From: Eucommia ulmoides
Taxonomy: Eukaryota > Streptophyta > Magnoliopsida > Garryales > Eucommiaceae
Length of the DNA stretch: 64,000 bases
Reading direction: 5' to 3'
NCBI GenBank assembly: GCA_016647705.1
Contig: CM028340.1
Coordinates: 11,981,001-12,045,000 of the forward strand
In this document: positions 1 through 10,490 of the stretch, piece by piece
How positions within the stretch are numbered: position 1 is the stretch's first letter
Layout of the letters: every line of letters starts with the position of its first letter
The notes under the pieces: model-generated
Told to the model about the DNA's origin: nothing
The model's input: the letters and a program-made list of their open reading frames with translations, nothing else
Databases searched by the model: none
Translations under genes and position numbers: made by a program

Positions 1-1192
1 GACCTAGTGAGCTACCCAAGTTGGGGGTGAATTGGGTAGTTATAAAATTTTAAACAATTAAATCTTTCAAAATTGAATTTATTAAATAATCAATTTATCC
101 TAAATCAATTACTATATTCGTTACACAGTGGATAAGTGTTTATATTCTAAGTGCACACCCAAACATAATATGATAAAAATAATAACAAAGCAACACACCA
201 CGATATATCCTTGTTCATCAAGCTAGTTTTGTCTAATCCAGTCTCCTGAGCTCTACGGAGATTCGCAACCACTAAACCCTTAATTCCTTTAATGGTAGGA
301 ACCAAACCCTTACAACGATTATTTTCCTAAGCTTAGAATCAACATTTACAATTTTCCTTTTCTCAGGTTAAGGAAGAACCTTATTTTTTTTTTTAGGCTA
401 AAGACTAACCTAATTCTATTACAGAAAAAATCACAACTTAATCCTTTTACAGGCTAAAGATCAAACCTCACAACTTTCACAAGTATTATTTTCCCAGGTA
501 AAGATTGAACATTTACAATTCACTCAAAATTAATTCAATTTCAAGAAGAATCAAAACCTAGTTCTTTTCAAGGAAAATAATAAGCTAATTTTTTTATACC
601 TTAGGATAAATATTAAACCTCAACCTTTTTCACCGAAAAATATTGAAACCTAGCTACTCTGATTAGACATCGATCCAATCATATCTAATCCTTTCAAATA
701 CATAAATACAAAAAAATAATTATGAGTTTCTTCACACTTGGAGCTTCTACCACCTCAAAACAGTTATACTCGATTAATGTCCTGAAATTTACTACGTGAT
801 AGAATTAAAGTGAGGGAAATTAATATCTGATTAATAATAAGTATGGGTAGTAAAAAATATAGCATGTAATCAGATAATAACACAAAATTGTTTTAAAAAG
901 ATTCTTATGCTCTTAAATTTGAAAACAATTTTTCAACGATCTTAAATCTAAGCAATCAACAATAATATGAAATCTAGAACAAGAAAAACAACTTGAAAAG
1001 ATCTCATCAAGAAAATACCGAAGAATGAAAACAAGATAGCAAGATAACACAAATCGATGATGTCAATTCAACAACGCTTTAGTTCAAGAACTTTAATCAC
1101 AAAATCTCTCTCAAATAATCTCAGCAGAATGATAACTCTTAGAAAAGCTTAGGACTGATTGTTCTTGATATATTTGATCTAAATTTCGCAGA

Positions 1193-1194
<2 letters not shown>

Positions 1195-1260
<66 letters not shown>
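1195..1260. repeat. (TA)n microsatellite in LTR-A
   Basis: Uninterrupted TA run of 66 bp. Its equivalents at 17210-17263 and 33214-33267 are 54 bp, which makes it one of the few markers separating unit 1 from units 2 and 3. The other LTR-A copies (54730-57081 and the inverted one) lack a long run here. Confidence 0.97.
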
Positions 1261-1263
<3 letters not shown>

Positions 1264-1621
1264 AGATCAAGCCTTTCAAAGGCTAGTTTTTAAAAGGTAT
1301 ACCTCTAAAAGGCACCTATAGACCCCATATATCATATTCATTCAATTATGGTATATTTCACTTAAAAATAACTTTTAAAACTCTCAATTAAGTCCATAAA
1401 ATATTTTATAAACATCAATCACAAAGATAGGAAGTATTTAGTTGCTAAAATTAAGAGAATCTTTAATTATATGGACCAAATCAATAAGGATATCAAAATA
1501 TATGTATCATATCTTCAGTAGGTTTAAATCCCCCGAAATACTCCCTTGGAATCATAAAAAACGACTAGTAACGGCTAATTTTTTTACCAAAATCTCAAAT
1601 TCCTCGAAATCTCAATCGAAA

Positions 1622-2060
1622 TAGTTAGTTGACCGAACCCTGCCCTGTTGGTTGACCGATTGATTCAGCTTGCAAACCAGGACAAAACCAAACAGGAAAT
1701 CGGTTGATCGATCTCCACACGGTTGGTTGATTGATTGATTCAGAAAGTTTTCCCAACCAAAACATATCATAGTCATTTAACCGATTGCCTACCAATCGGT
1801 TGACTGACTGATTCAAAGACTTTTCACTTTTCTAGTCTTAGACCCATCGGTTGACCGATTACCTCTTGATCGGTTAATCAATTGATGTAGGATCTTCACG
1901 TTTTGCTCTGAAATCTTACTATTTAAATCAGTTGACCAATCCTTTTCGGATCCGTTGACCGATTGATATTGGTTGGTCAATTCATTCACCAATTTCTGCT
2001 CCAAAACTCATCGTTTAATTCAATTAACTAATTATTTTTTTCGGTTAACTAAATTGACCC
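1622..2060 (+). promoter_or_regulatory. TTGAC-rich motif cluster in LTR-A
   Basis: Repeated variants of CGGTTGACCGATTGATTC. TTGAC cores start at 1629, 1652, 1800, 1851, 1932, 1955 and 2054 on + and one lies at 1976-1980 on -. TTGAC followed by C or T is the core W-box bound by plant WRKY factors; that is established for the motif, while function here is inference. Equivalent blocks are 17625-18063, 33629-34067 and 56300-56620; in the inverted copy (7455-7650) most cores have become GTCGAC. The palindromic GGTYGACC core could instead serve another factor or be a simple LTR subrepeat. Confidence 0.5.
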
Positions 2061-2437
2061 TAAATTTTAACTGTAAACATGAGTTACACTTAGGTCAATT
2101 TTTATTTTTCAATTTCACATAGGTGCACATATTTAAACACTAATTAAGATCCTAAAATTCATCAATTCAAACACACAAAAATATAATTCATTTAATAGTG
2201 TCGTGTGTGATCCTAATTCGAATTGTATTAAGAGTATAAGAGTATTGAGTTGTTTTCACTTAATTTCCTCATAATCTTCAACACTCTTCATTTCTTTATT
2301 GTCCATCTTTGTACCCTTGATATTTTTTTCATGATTAATCTTTAAATTAAACTCTTTTTCTGAAACACTCAACAAACACATTAGTTCCACAAAAATTATC
2401 AATCTTTAATTGTCCATCAAAACCTCAGGGATCAACA

Positions 2438-4047
2438 TGATACCTTATGTCCAATTGAATCCAATTAATATAAGCTTGAACATTTTATTTTATTTTGAAA
2501 TCATTTCCTTCTTATGAAATATTTTTTGGTATTTTTCAAAAATAAGATGGGACATGTTTTTGGTATTTTTGGGAATGTTCTCCCGGCATGACCTCTTCTC
2601 AAATATTAAGAATTCGACTAGGATGGTCCTCGGGGGATAGTTTTATATATTTTTCCAATAAAATTCTATAATTTAAGTGGACAAATCAATTCAAATATTT
2701 TCTAAGTGATGCAAAAGTCAAACATGCAAAGTGACGTGAAATATTATATTATTTTCTGCAAATGTAATGTCATAAAATGCCTACTTTCCTAATTTATCCA
2801 ATTAATTAAAAGAAATTCAAATTTGACGTTCCCTTAAATTCTATGAAAATGAGAATCAATGAAATATCATGGAAACATGTTTTGTCAAAATTAATTCCAC
2901 CAAAACTTTAATTAAAATCCAACGAAACTACTTACCAAAGAAAACGATTTACTAAATCAATTGTTTCTAAATTTTATTTTATTTAGGAAATCAAAAAGTC
3001 AGTAAATAAATCTTTTCTTAAATATATCAAATAGTTAAATTCACCCTAAGACTTGTGAAAATTAATTCTTAAAAAATAATTTATTATTAATTTGTTTTTA
3101 AAATTTTATTTTTATTTTTAAAAAAATTAGGTATAGTAACAACTTAAAAAAAATTAAAAAAAAATGAATAAATAGTAAAATAAAAAAAGCAAAAATAATA
3201 GAAAAAAAAATATCCTTATCTTACTCTTAAAGACTAAGCTCAAAAGAAAAACCTCGTCCTGGCCTGTTCATTAAATCATCGGATGATTCTAACATAAACT
3301 AAATTTACAGGAATTTAAATTGCGATAATAAAAAATAATGAAAGGAATTAAGGGATAAGAAATATACCTACCCTGGCAAAGATCCCGGATGTACAATTTT
3401 TATTCTCTCAAAGATGGCTTCCCAAACGGGCTTTCGTTGAGAATCGCTCCCTAGGAGGGTTTCTATTTGAATTTTCTAAATGCTTAAACTGTGAGGGAGA
3501 GGATTTTATTTGTAGGGGAAAATGTGGAATGAAAAAATCCTCAAAACCTAGCTCTGGCCGCCAAATCATATCCCTAATTTGATCACGAACAAGAAAAAGC
3601 TGTTAGGAATATTTTTTACGCTGATGGCAGTCTAAGAAGCTGCCACGTGTCTGCTACCCCCCCCCCCCCCCCCTCCTTTTTTTTTTTTACTATTTGACCA
3701 TTAGTGGCCCCCTTTTTTCCTATTTCTCTCTTTCTCTCTCTCTCATTCACCACATCTCTTTCTCTCTATTCTCTCTTTTCTCTTACTGACATCAGGGTGG
3801 TGGGCCCCTCCATTCTCTCTCTCTCTCTCTCTCTCTCTCTTCATCTCCTCTATCGACTCTCTCTCTTCAATTCTCTTTCTCTTTATTTCCACAATTTCAT
3901 TTTCACTTTCTACTACTTTGTTTTGGTTTTTCTTCTTTTTCTCTCTTTTTTTATTTTTTGTTTTCTGAAAGTACAACAAAATAAATGATAAAATAATAAA
4001 TGAAGCGTAAAATATTTTTACGGGACAGTTAAAATGTCGTGTCTACA
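2438..4047 (-). other. AT-rich block, possible minus-strand LTR end at 4047
   Basis: No gene seen. The right end reads, on the minus strand, TGTAGACACGACATTTTAAC from 4047, like the start of a plant gypsy LTR, followed by a purine-rich leader (3720-3960), CACGTG at 3640-3650 and a TATA-like AAATAAAA near 3510. No matching CA end or target duplication was found on the left, so the element limits are open. Open frames at 3704-3988 are only CT-repeat translations. Equivalents: 18441-20049 and 34445-36053. Confidence 0.35.
3657..3850. repeat. Poly-C/poly-T and CT-rich simple repeats
   Basis: A run of 17 C (3657-3673) and a T run are followed by a 130-bp CT-rich tract with a pure CT block around 3815-3840. 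The whole stretch is homopyrimidine-rich on + and could form i-motif or triplex structures in principle. In units 2 and 3 the C run is 16. Confidence 0.95.
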
Positions 4048-5442
4048 AGTTGCTGATGGAAGAATTGGAGCTACTAGAGAGCTACAGACGCTACTGGAGC
4101 TGCTAATGGAAGAAGTAGACAATGAATAGTATATATATGTTATATATTTTGGTAGCCATTTTAGAATATTGGCAGTGAATGTATTCAGGACGCTCATTTT
4201 TTGTTAGCCAAATTTTATAAATGTTGGCACTCATTTGTTGGTAGCCACTAACGTATTTAAATAATTGTTTTGAATGGGTTGCAACATGGATTGTATGATG
4301 GATGAAAATAGATGAATCGATGAATGGTTAGTATGTAGATGTGTATATGAATTATTGTTGTTGCATGTGTACATGTTTGAATATTTTGTTTTAAATGTAC
4401 AAGTTTGCATGTGTATATGTTTAAATTATTGTTGTTGAATGTGTTCATGTTTGATTTTTTTATTTTATTTTTTTAATTTCTTTATGTTGTTTTGAATGTG
4501 TATAGGTTTGAATTTTTTTTTTTTTGAAAATTTTAAATTATTATATATATATATATTGAATGTTTCTGGCACTTTTTTAAATATATTCTGGATATCATTT
4601 TTTACAATGTATTCTGGATTTTTTGAATATACTTTAGATTTTTTCGTAATGTATTATGTTTTGCTTGCTTCAATCTATTCCGCATATTTACTTTAGAATG
4701 TATTCTGTATGAATAGAGAAAGGAAATTAAGAGAAATATAGGGGAAGGGTAGCTTCATTGGGAAACAAAATACAAAATACACCACTAATTAAATAGAATG
4801 AAATTTAAAAAAAAAAAAAAAATCAAAATACAATTCATTTTCAAATGATCACAAACACTACCCATGAAACGAGTAATTCTATCCACAACTTCTTCTCCAT
4901 ATTCTTTCTTTAGTTATTCTCTTTTTCCAAAATATTCATTCTTCTTAATAATCCCGGTATTACCGCCATCGAACTTGGACACATGGAAGAAAAACCCACA
5001 ATAAATAACCACAACCTCTATCTTGGAAAATTAAATTGCAAAATTTTGAAATATTTTATGACGTTATGTTTGCAGAAAAAAAATCAAATCTGATTGTAAT
5101 TCCCACAAGAAAAGAACGTCCTTCTGGGATTATATGCAGTTCAAGAAATTACAATTTTTGCATTCCTCTCACACTACAAATATGTTGTTTTCCATGTTTT
5201 GAGTTGCAAAAATAAGGAATAACGCAACAGGACTATATACCATATTTTATATAAAAATAAATAAATCATACATTGTTTTCCAATTTGCTCTCTATTCGAT
5301 ACCAAGATAAAAAGTTTCTAAACCATTTATATTCCTCATTGAATGCATGGATTCATCAATCTAAGATAATGTTATTTTCAAGTATGTTTATTGAATTTAT
5401 GTATACAATAATAAAAAAGATAGCTCAAATTAGCTAATCTAA
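4048..5442. other. AT-rich block without recognisable gene
   Basis: Contains TTG/ATG-rich low-complexity sequence (4260-4460) and several T and A homopolymers. A short coding-like stretch (4050-4115, repeated GAGCTAC/GCTACTGGAGCT) has no open frame of useful length. Nothing recognised. Equivalents: 20050-21444 and 36054-37447. Confidence 0.6.
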
Positions 5443-5926
5443 GGCCATATTTGTTAACCACTTAAATTTTACGTGCTTAAATTTTTCAGTGCTAAATGTT
5501 AAGTGCTGAAATTATAAGTACTGAATATATTAAGTATTCAATTTTTTTAATATTTTTAGCTTCAAAAAAATTATTTTTGTACAAATTTTTATTCCTAAAA
5601 TATTTTTTATAATTTTATTTTTCTAAAATATTATTTCTCTACAATTCACTATCTATTTTATCTCAATTTAATATTTTCTCCATTTATAATTTTTTATATA
5701 TAACTTTTTTTGTGAGATTTTACAGTACATTGGTGTAAAATGTTGATTGTGATAATTAGATATTTTATGGTATTAAATGATATGTGATAAAAAAAAAATT
5801 AAGTGAATCACATATTATTGAACAATTTTTTAAGTGATTGTTTAATTTTGTTATCAAACGCACTTAATTTGATAAATACTTAATGCATTCAATTTTAAGT
5901 GCTTAATTGCGGTATCAAACGGGACC
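5443..5926. mobile_element. MITE with GTTTGATAAC-type ends (unit 1)
   Basis: Starts GGCCATATTTGTTAACCACT and ends TTGCGGTATCAAACGGGACC; the ends pair as an imperfect terminal inverted repeat of about 20 bp. Sub-terminal CTTAA/TTAAG motifs (ACTTAA, AAGTGCTTAA) recur on both sides, so the element can fold back. No coding capacity. Flanks (...TAATCTAA and TAAGTCTT...) do not give a clean target duplication. A hAT- or PIF-type non-autonomous element is likely; superfamily not resolved. Confidence 0.65.
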
Positions 5927-6258
5927 TAAGTCTTCTAGGCCATCCAAAGTCTTCTCATACTTTTAATTTTTTTTAATATAAATTGTCGATAAATTTTCAT
6001 GACTACGATTTTTTAAGCACAAATTTTGTTGTAATTTTTTTTCTTACATTAATACTCGAAATTGCAAGATTTTTGCCAACTTAATTTGGTGACTATTTTT
6101 TTGTACAGATAAAATTTTACTAAAAGTTTTATGGTGTGAGTCAAATAATTATAAAAAGATCGCTCGCACACACAAAAATAAAATAAAAAATAACAAATTT
6201 TATAACAAATTAGCAATATATAAAAATACACCAATATTAAGATGGGTAAGATAATAAT

Positions 6259-7013
6259 TGTTGGGGGTATAAAATTGGTACATATCTCGAGTGCGGTTCA
6301 ATCGGGTGATAGGTGTCTTTTTGCTGAGGTAGAGTTGGCAATAGAAAATTCCTCACGTAAGCTGTACTGGGTCCTAGGAGGATTGACATGCTATATCCAG
6401 AGTCCTGTTCCCCGGGAGTGGTACCTACAGAAGGCTCGGGTTGAAATTTATCCCAGCGAAACCCTTTCGACGCGAGAACAAGAGCTCAGAGAGAAGAGGT
6501 ACAAAAATGTGTCAAATAAATAAACGAACTCAAAGCATTCACGTGTAAAATAAAGCATACCTAGGGCTTGCATAGCCCCTGGTATATACAGGCATCGGAG
6601 ATGATTAGTTGGGCCTAAACACGGTTAATTAGGTGAAATCATGTGTTTAGCCGATAATCTGGGATATTTATTAGATAATCAATAGGCTTGGGCTTTGGGC
6701 CCATTTGGAGAAGCTCACGGGTCTCTGTTAGGCCTGTGATGGTGAGCCAGTGGAGGAGAGTAGAGATCCGTGGAGTCCTGGAGGATAAACGAGTGGGAAT
6801 GGGAAGTCGATTAAGGTGAACGGTTTAGTCCCTAAAGTTGGTTGTCTAGGGCACGGCACAGAGCTCAAGGCGACATGTCCCTACGGGGCACCTTACTCAT
6901 TCCTGTGTGCAAAGAAGATTCCAAGAAAAAGTTGTGGTCGGCGTATGTTCCAGTATGGCACTGTAAATTTCGGAATGCGTCCATGCCACTATGAGGAATT
7001 ATTATTAGACATT
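6259..7013. other. GC-richer orphan block, possible LTR fragment
   Basis: Clearly less AT-rich than its surroundings. It opens with TGTTGGGGGTATAAAATTGG at 6259, resembling an LTR start. Open frames of 93 codons (6242-6523) and 77 codons (6816-7049) match nothing I recognise, and the second runs into the neighbouring LTR. No end or target duplication could be defined. It may be a retrotransposon remnant or decayed genic sequence. Equivalents: 22261-23015 and 38264-39018. Confidence 0.35.
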
Positions 7014-8936
7014 AAGATTGTTGATCCTGATATCTTGATCGACAATTAAACGTTGATGTTTTTGGTGGGGCTAACGATTTGTTTAAGTATTTTAGTTTAT
7101 TAGTTCCATATGATGAAGATTTGATGATAAAAATGATGAAGGGTTAAGAGGTTGAAGAATTTGAAGAACTAGGAAAAATAATTTAAGTTTAAATTTTAAC
7201 TCTTAATATCCCAATTAGGATTGCACACGACACAAAAAGATTTTTAAATAATTTTTATAAATATGTGTATTTTTTATAAGATCCTAATTAGCTGAAATAT
7301 TTGCTTCTATGTGTAAATTGAAAAAGAAATATTTATAATTGATTAAAATTGGAGTTAAGTATTTAGTAGAGCTAATTAAGAAAAGAAAATGGCTAAATGG
7401 GCAAAAACGTCAATAAGAATGAGTTAAAAACGAGTTTAGAAAAAAGATTTAGTATCCTTAAGTCGACTGATAAGTCGACCAAAGCATATAAGGCAAACTC
7501 TCTGTATCTCTAAGTCGACAGGTAGGTCGACCGGTAAAGAGAAATGGAACTCTCTGAATCTCTAAGTCGACAGATAGGTCGATCGATGGGCACAGAATTC
7601 TTGGCTGGGCTACATCCTGAATCGAGCGGTCGACTGGTCAGTCGACTGATGACGCAATTTTAGGATATTGAAGATTCTGAATTCATATATAACAGTAGTC
7701 GTTTTTGGTTGAGTTTTGTGAGAGATTTTAGGGATTTTATGATATTTAAGATATGCTACATCTAGTATTTAATTCCTATTAATTTGGTTAATTAAGTTTT
7801 AATATTTCTCAATTTGGTACATATAATTGTTTCTATTCTATTTAATTGAGATTGAGAAATATTTGGGGAACTTAATTGAGAGATTTAAAAGCTATAATTA
7901 ATTGAATTGAACCAAAATGAAGTCATAATGATATAAGGAGTTTAAGAGAGCAATTAAGTGTCATGGCATATGGGAACAAGCTGTTAGAGAGTTGATTTAT
8001 ATCCCATATATATAGACCTGCTTTTTTTTCATATCATTAAGAGAGATCAAGAGATCATATTGAGCTTTTCTAAGAGATATCATACCGAGTTTTTTGTGAG
8101 AGCTATTCGAAGAGATAATCTTGATAATCATTGGCTGTTAATCATTGCAGCTACTGGATCTGAAGTAACTACGCTCTAATTATTTTATTTTTTTCCGGTG
8201 GATTCTGGGTGAGATCTTTCCAATTTCTTTCTATATTGTATTACTTGTTTAATGTTTGGAAATTGATTTTTAGAAATTGATTTTTATTTTTATTGAAGAA
8301 AATATTTTATAAATAATTTCTTGAATCTAATTACGTGCTAAATTACATGCTACCCATCTTTTGTTAAAAATCAGATTTTGACTATCTCACATTTTCTATT
8401 ACTAGCTTTGAGATATTAATTGAGTTTTAATTTATCTGGGGTGGTAGAAGCTCCGAGTGAAAAAAAAAAAAATCACTTGTCAATTGTTATTGGTAAGTTG
8501 AGTGACGAATTATGTAAGACCCTAATTTCTACACATGCATAATCATTAGCTGCATTTTAGAACATTTAGAAAATAATGGGGTAGATTGTGTTAAATAATA
8601 TTTATTTTAAAAATTTTAGGGGTCAATTAGCAATTTAAAAATATTAATTTTAGATTTTGGGTTTAACTAATAACTTAAAGATAATTGAGGGGAGTTAGTG
8701 TAATAAAAATAATAAATAAATAAATCAAGTAAGTGGTGGGAGGTGAGATCATCTCACATGACCCTATATATATATATATATATATATATACCCATGCACA
8801 CAACCTAAAAAGAAGGAAAAAATAGAGAACGAGGGAAGTGGGCCGGCAGGATGTCCAGTAAGTCGGCTGTCGGTCGGTGAGTGACAAAGAGGTCGGTCTG
8901 GCGGTCAAGGGGTGGTTCGTCAACGGTGAGCGTTTC

Positions 8937-9604
8937 GGTCGGCCGTTCAGTGTGTGTATGTGTGTATGCGAGTGCGGTTCATCGTCGATTGTGGGTTGCC
9001 GGCATATGTGTGATCAGTCGTCCGCTCCGGTGGTGTGGGATCGCCATCGTTTAGTGTGTGTGTGTGTGTGTGTTTCATCGTGTGCATGTGTGTGTTTCGT
9101 CGTGTGTATTTTGTCCTGTTTCGTCCGTCGTGTGTGTGTGTGTGTGTATGTGGTCGTCACTTGCTCTGTGTGTGTGTATGTGTTGTTGTTGTTGTGTGTG
9201 TGTATGTGTATCTAATTAGACGTGTGTGTGTGGGTAATTGTGGACTGAATGTATATGTGTCGTCGGTGCTGTTTTGTCGTCATCCAGCATGGGGGTGCTA
9301 TTGAGTCATCGGTCGGCGTAGCGGTGTGTGTCTGGGCGCCGATTGTGGGGATAGGTGTGTCGTTTGGTTGTCAGGTTGGCCGATGAGTGTATGTGTGTTG
9401 CCGTCAGTCAGTTTGGCCGGTGAGTGGGTACGTGATTGGTGTGTGTTTCGCCGGTGGGTGAAGGTCGGCAGTGGTGTCGTCGACTGAACTAGGAGCAAAA
9501 AACAGAACAAAAAAAAAAAAAAGATAAGAAAAAGAAGAAGGGAAAAAAATTGGAAAAAAAAAAAGAGAAAAAAAAATCATAAAAAAAAAAAAAAAAAAAA
9601 AAAC
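8937..9604 (+). repeat. GT-rich island followed by A-rich tract in LTR B
   Basis: From 8937 to about 9480 the + strand is dominated by G and T with many GTGTGTGT runs broken by CGTC/GTCG; from 9497 it switches to almost pure purine, mostly A. This is a strong strand-composition asymmetry. The open frames here encode only V/C/S-rich or K-rich low-complexity peptides and are not genes. Equivalents: 24945-25612 and 40954-41622. Confidence 0.9.
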
Positions 9605-9916
9605 TAAATAAAAACAAAATCCAAAAATCCAACCTCTCGGCAGGTGAAAAGATTCGGAACAGGTAACGATTCAGTCGATTATTATTTTCGTCAATTTAAA
9701 TTATTAACATTAAATTTTCGTAATCATGACGATGATTTTTGCAACCGTTAATTTTAATAATGTTGTGCAGTAAATATTAACATAGTGAAATGAGACAACT
9801 AAAAATTTTGCATAATTAAATTTGAAGAATGGGAAATTGTGCATTTTAGGGTCACGCACTGCATATTAGGTTCATTTTAACTAAAATATTAATTTAGGCC
9901 CTATCGCGATTAGGTT

Positions 9917-9984
9917 CACAGGCGCCAACGTCCTGGTAGTTGTTGACGATCACAGGCGCCAACGTCCCGGTAGTTGTTGACGAC
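9917..9984 (+). repeat. 34-bp direct duplication in LTR B
   Basis: Two adjacent 34-bp copies starting CACAGGCGCCAACGTCC, differing at two positions (T/C in CCTGG/CCCGG and T/C at the last base). Equivalents: 25925-25992 and 41936-42003. Confidence 0.85.
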
Positions 9985-10167
9985 GGTATTTTTGCAGTGC
10001 GGAAATCGAGGTGAATGTATTGTCTTCTATGTAAATTTACAAATTATATTTTTATACAAATTGTGGGAAAAAAAGTGTTTCTTAAAATTGGACGAGTTTA
10101 TGACTTATGTGAATAAAGTAGATTTAAAATGTGGAAAGTGATTTTTGTCCGACTATGTCATAGTTTT

Positions 10168-10490
10168 GATCCCGTCAGGAGGGTATGTCCTACGGGATGG
10201 TTTTGACCTGTTAGGAGGGCACGTTCTGCAGGTGGTTGATTTGTTATTGACTTGTTAGAAGTGTCGGTCCTACAGGTGGTTGATTATTATGACCTGTCAG
10301 GAAGGCATGTCCTACAGGTGATTGATGATATTATGACCTGTCAGGAGGATTAGTCCTGCAGGTGGTTGTTGATATTATGACCTGTCAGGAGGATTAGTCC
10401 TGCAAGTGGTTGATTATTATGATCTGTTAGGAGAATTAGTCCTGCAGATGGTTGATTGACCCGTCAGGAGTACAAATCCTGCGGGTGGTA
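10168..10490 (+). repeat. Tandem hairpin minisatellite in LTR B (unit 1)
   Basis: Eight consecutive copies of a roughly 37-45-bp unit, starting near 10169, 10204, 10249, 10290, 10334, 10378, 10420 and 10458. The typical form is GACCTGTCAGGAGG, a short loop, then TCCTGCAGG and a GTGGTTGATTATTAT spacer. The arms form an imperfect hairpin (ACCTGTCAGGA with TCCTGCAGGT). In the first and last copies both arms carry the change to CCCG...CGGG, so pairing is kept. No open frame runs through it. Confidence 0.85.

Larger units (their letters stand above)
1..2437 (+). mobile_element. Solo LTR, family A (unit 1, first 4 bp outside window)
   Basis: Homologous along its length to the solo LTR at 54730-57081, which has perfect target duplications and so defines the ends. 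In units 2 and 3 the element starts TATTGACC (family start TGTTGGCC, first bases mutated). It ends ...GATCAACA at 2437. The flanks, seen completely in units 2 and 3, are CGGTA on the left and TGATA on the right, three of five bases matching with both differences transitions, consistent with an old 5-bp target duplication. No internal retrotransposon domain follows, so this is a solo LTR. It contains a TA microsatellite (1195-1260) and a TTGAC-rich block (1622-2060). Superfamily cannot be set from an LTR alone. Confidence 0.8.

Noticed and set aside
1195..1260. TA run as a centromere or origin signal
   Set aside because: A plain microsatellite of variable length inside an LTR; nothing else supports such a role.
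3704..3988. Frame of 94 codons on +, and a frame of 78 codons on -
   Set aside because: Translations of CT/GA simple repeats; a one-base indel in unit 3 changes the frame.
8877..9304. Overlapping frames of 112 and 89 codons as genes
   Set aside because: They translate GT microsatellites (V/C/S-rich), lie inside LTR B, and have no recognisable domain.
10168..10490. CRISPR-like array
   Set aside because: Units are adjacent hairpin repeats with short, related spacers inside a plant LTR; no unique spacers and no cas genes.
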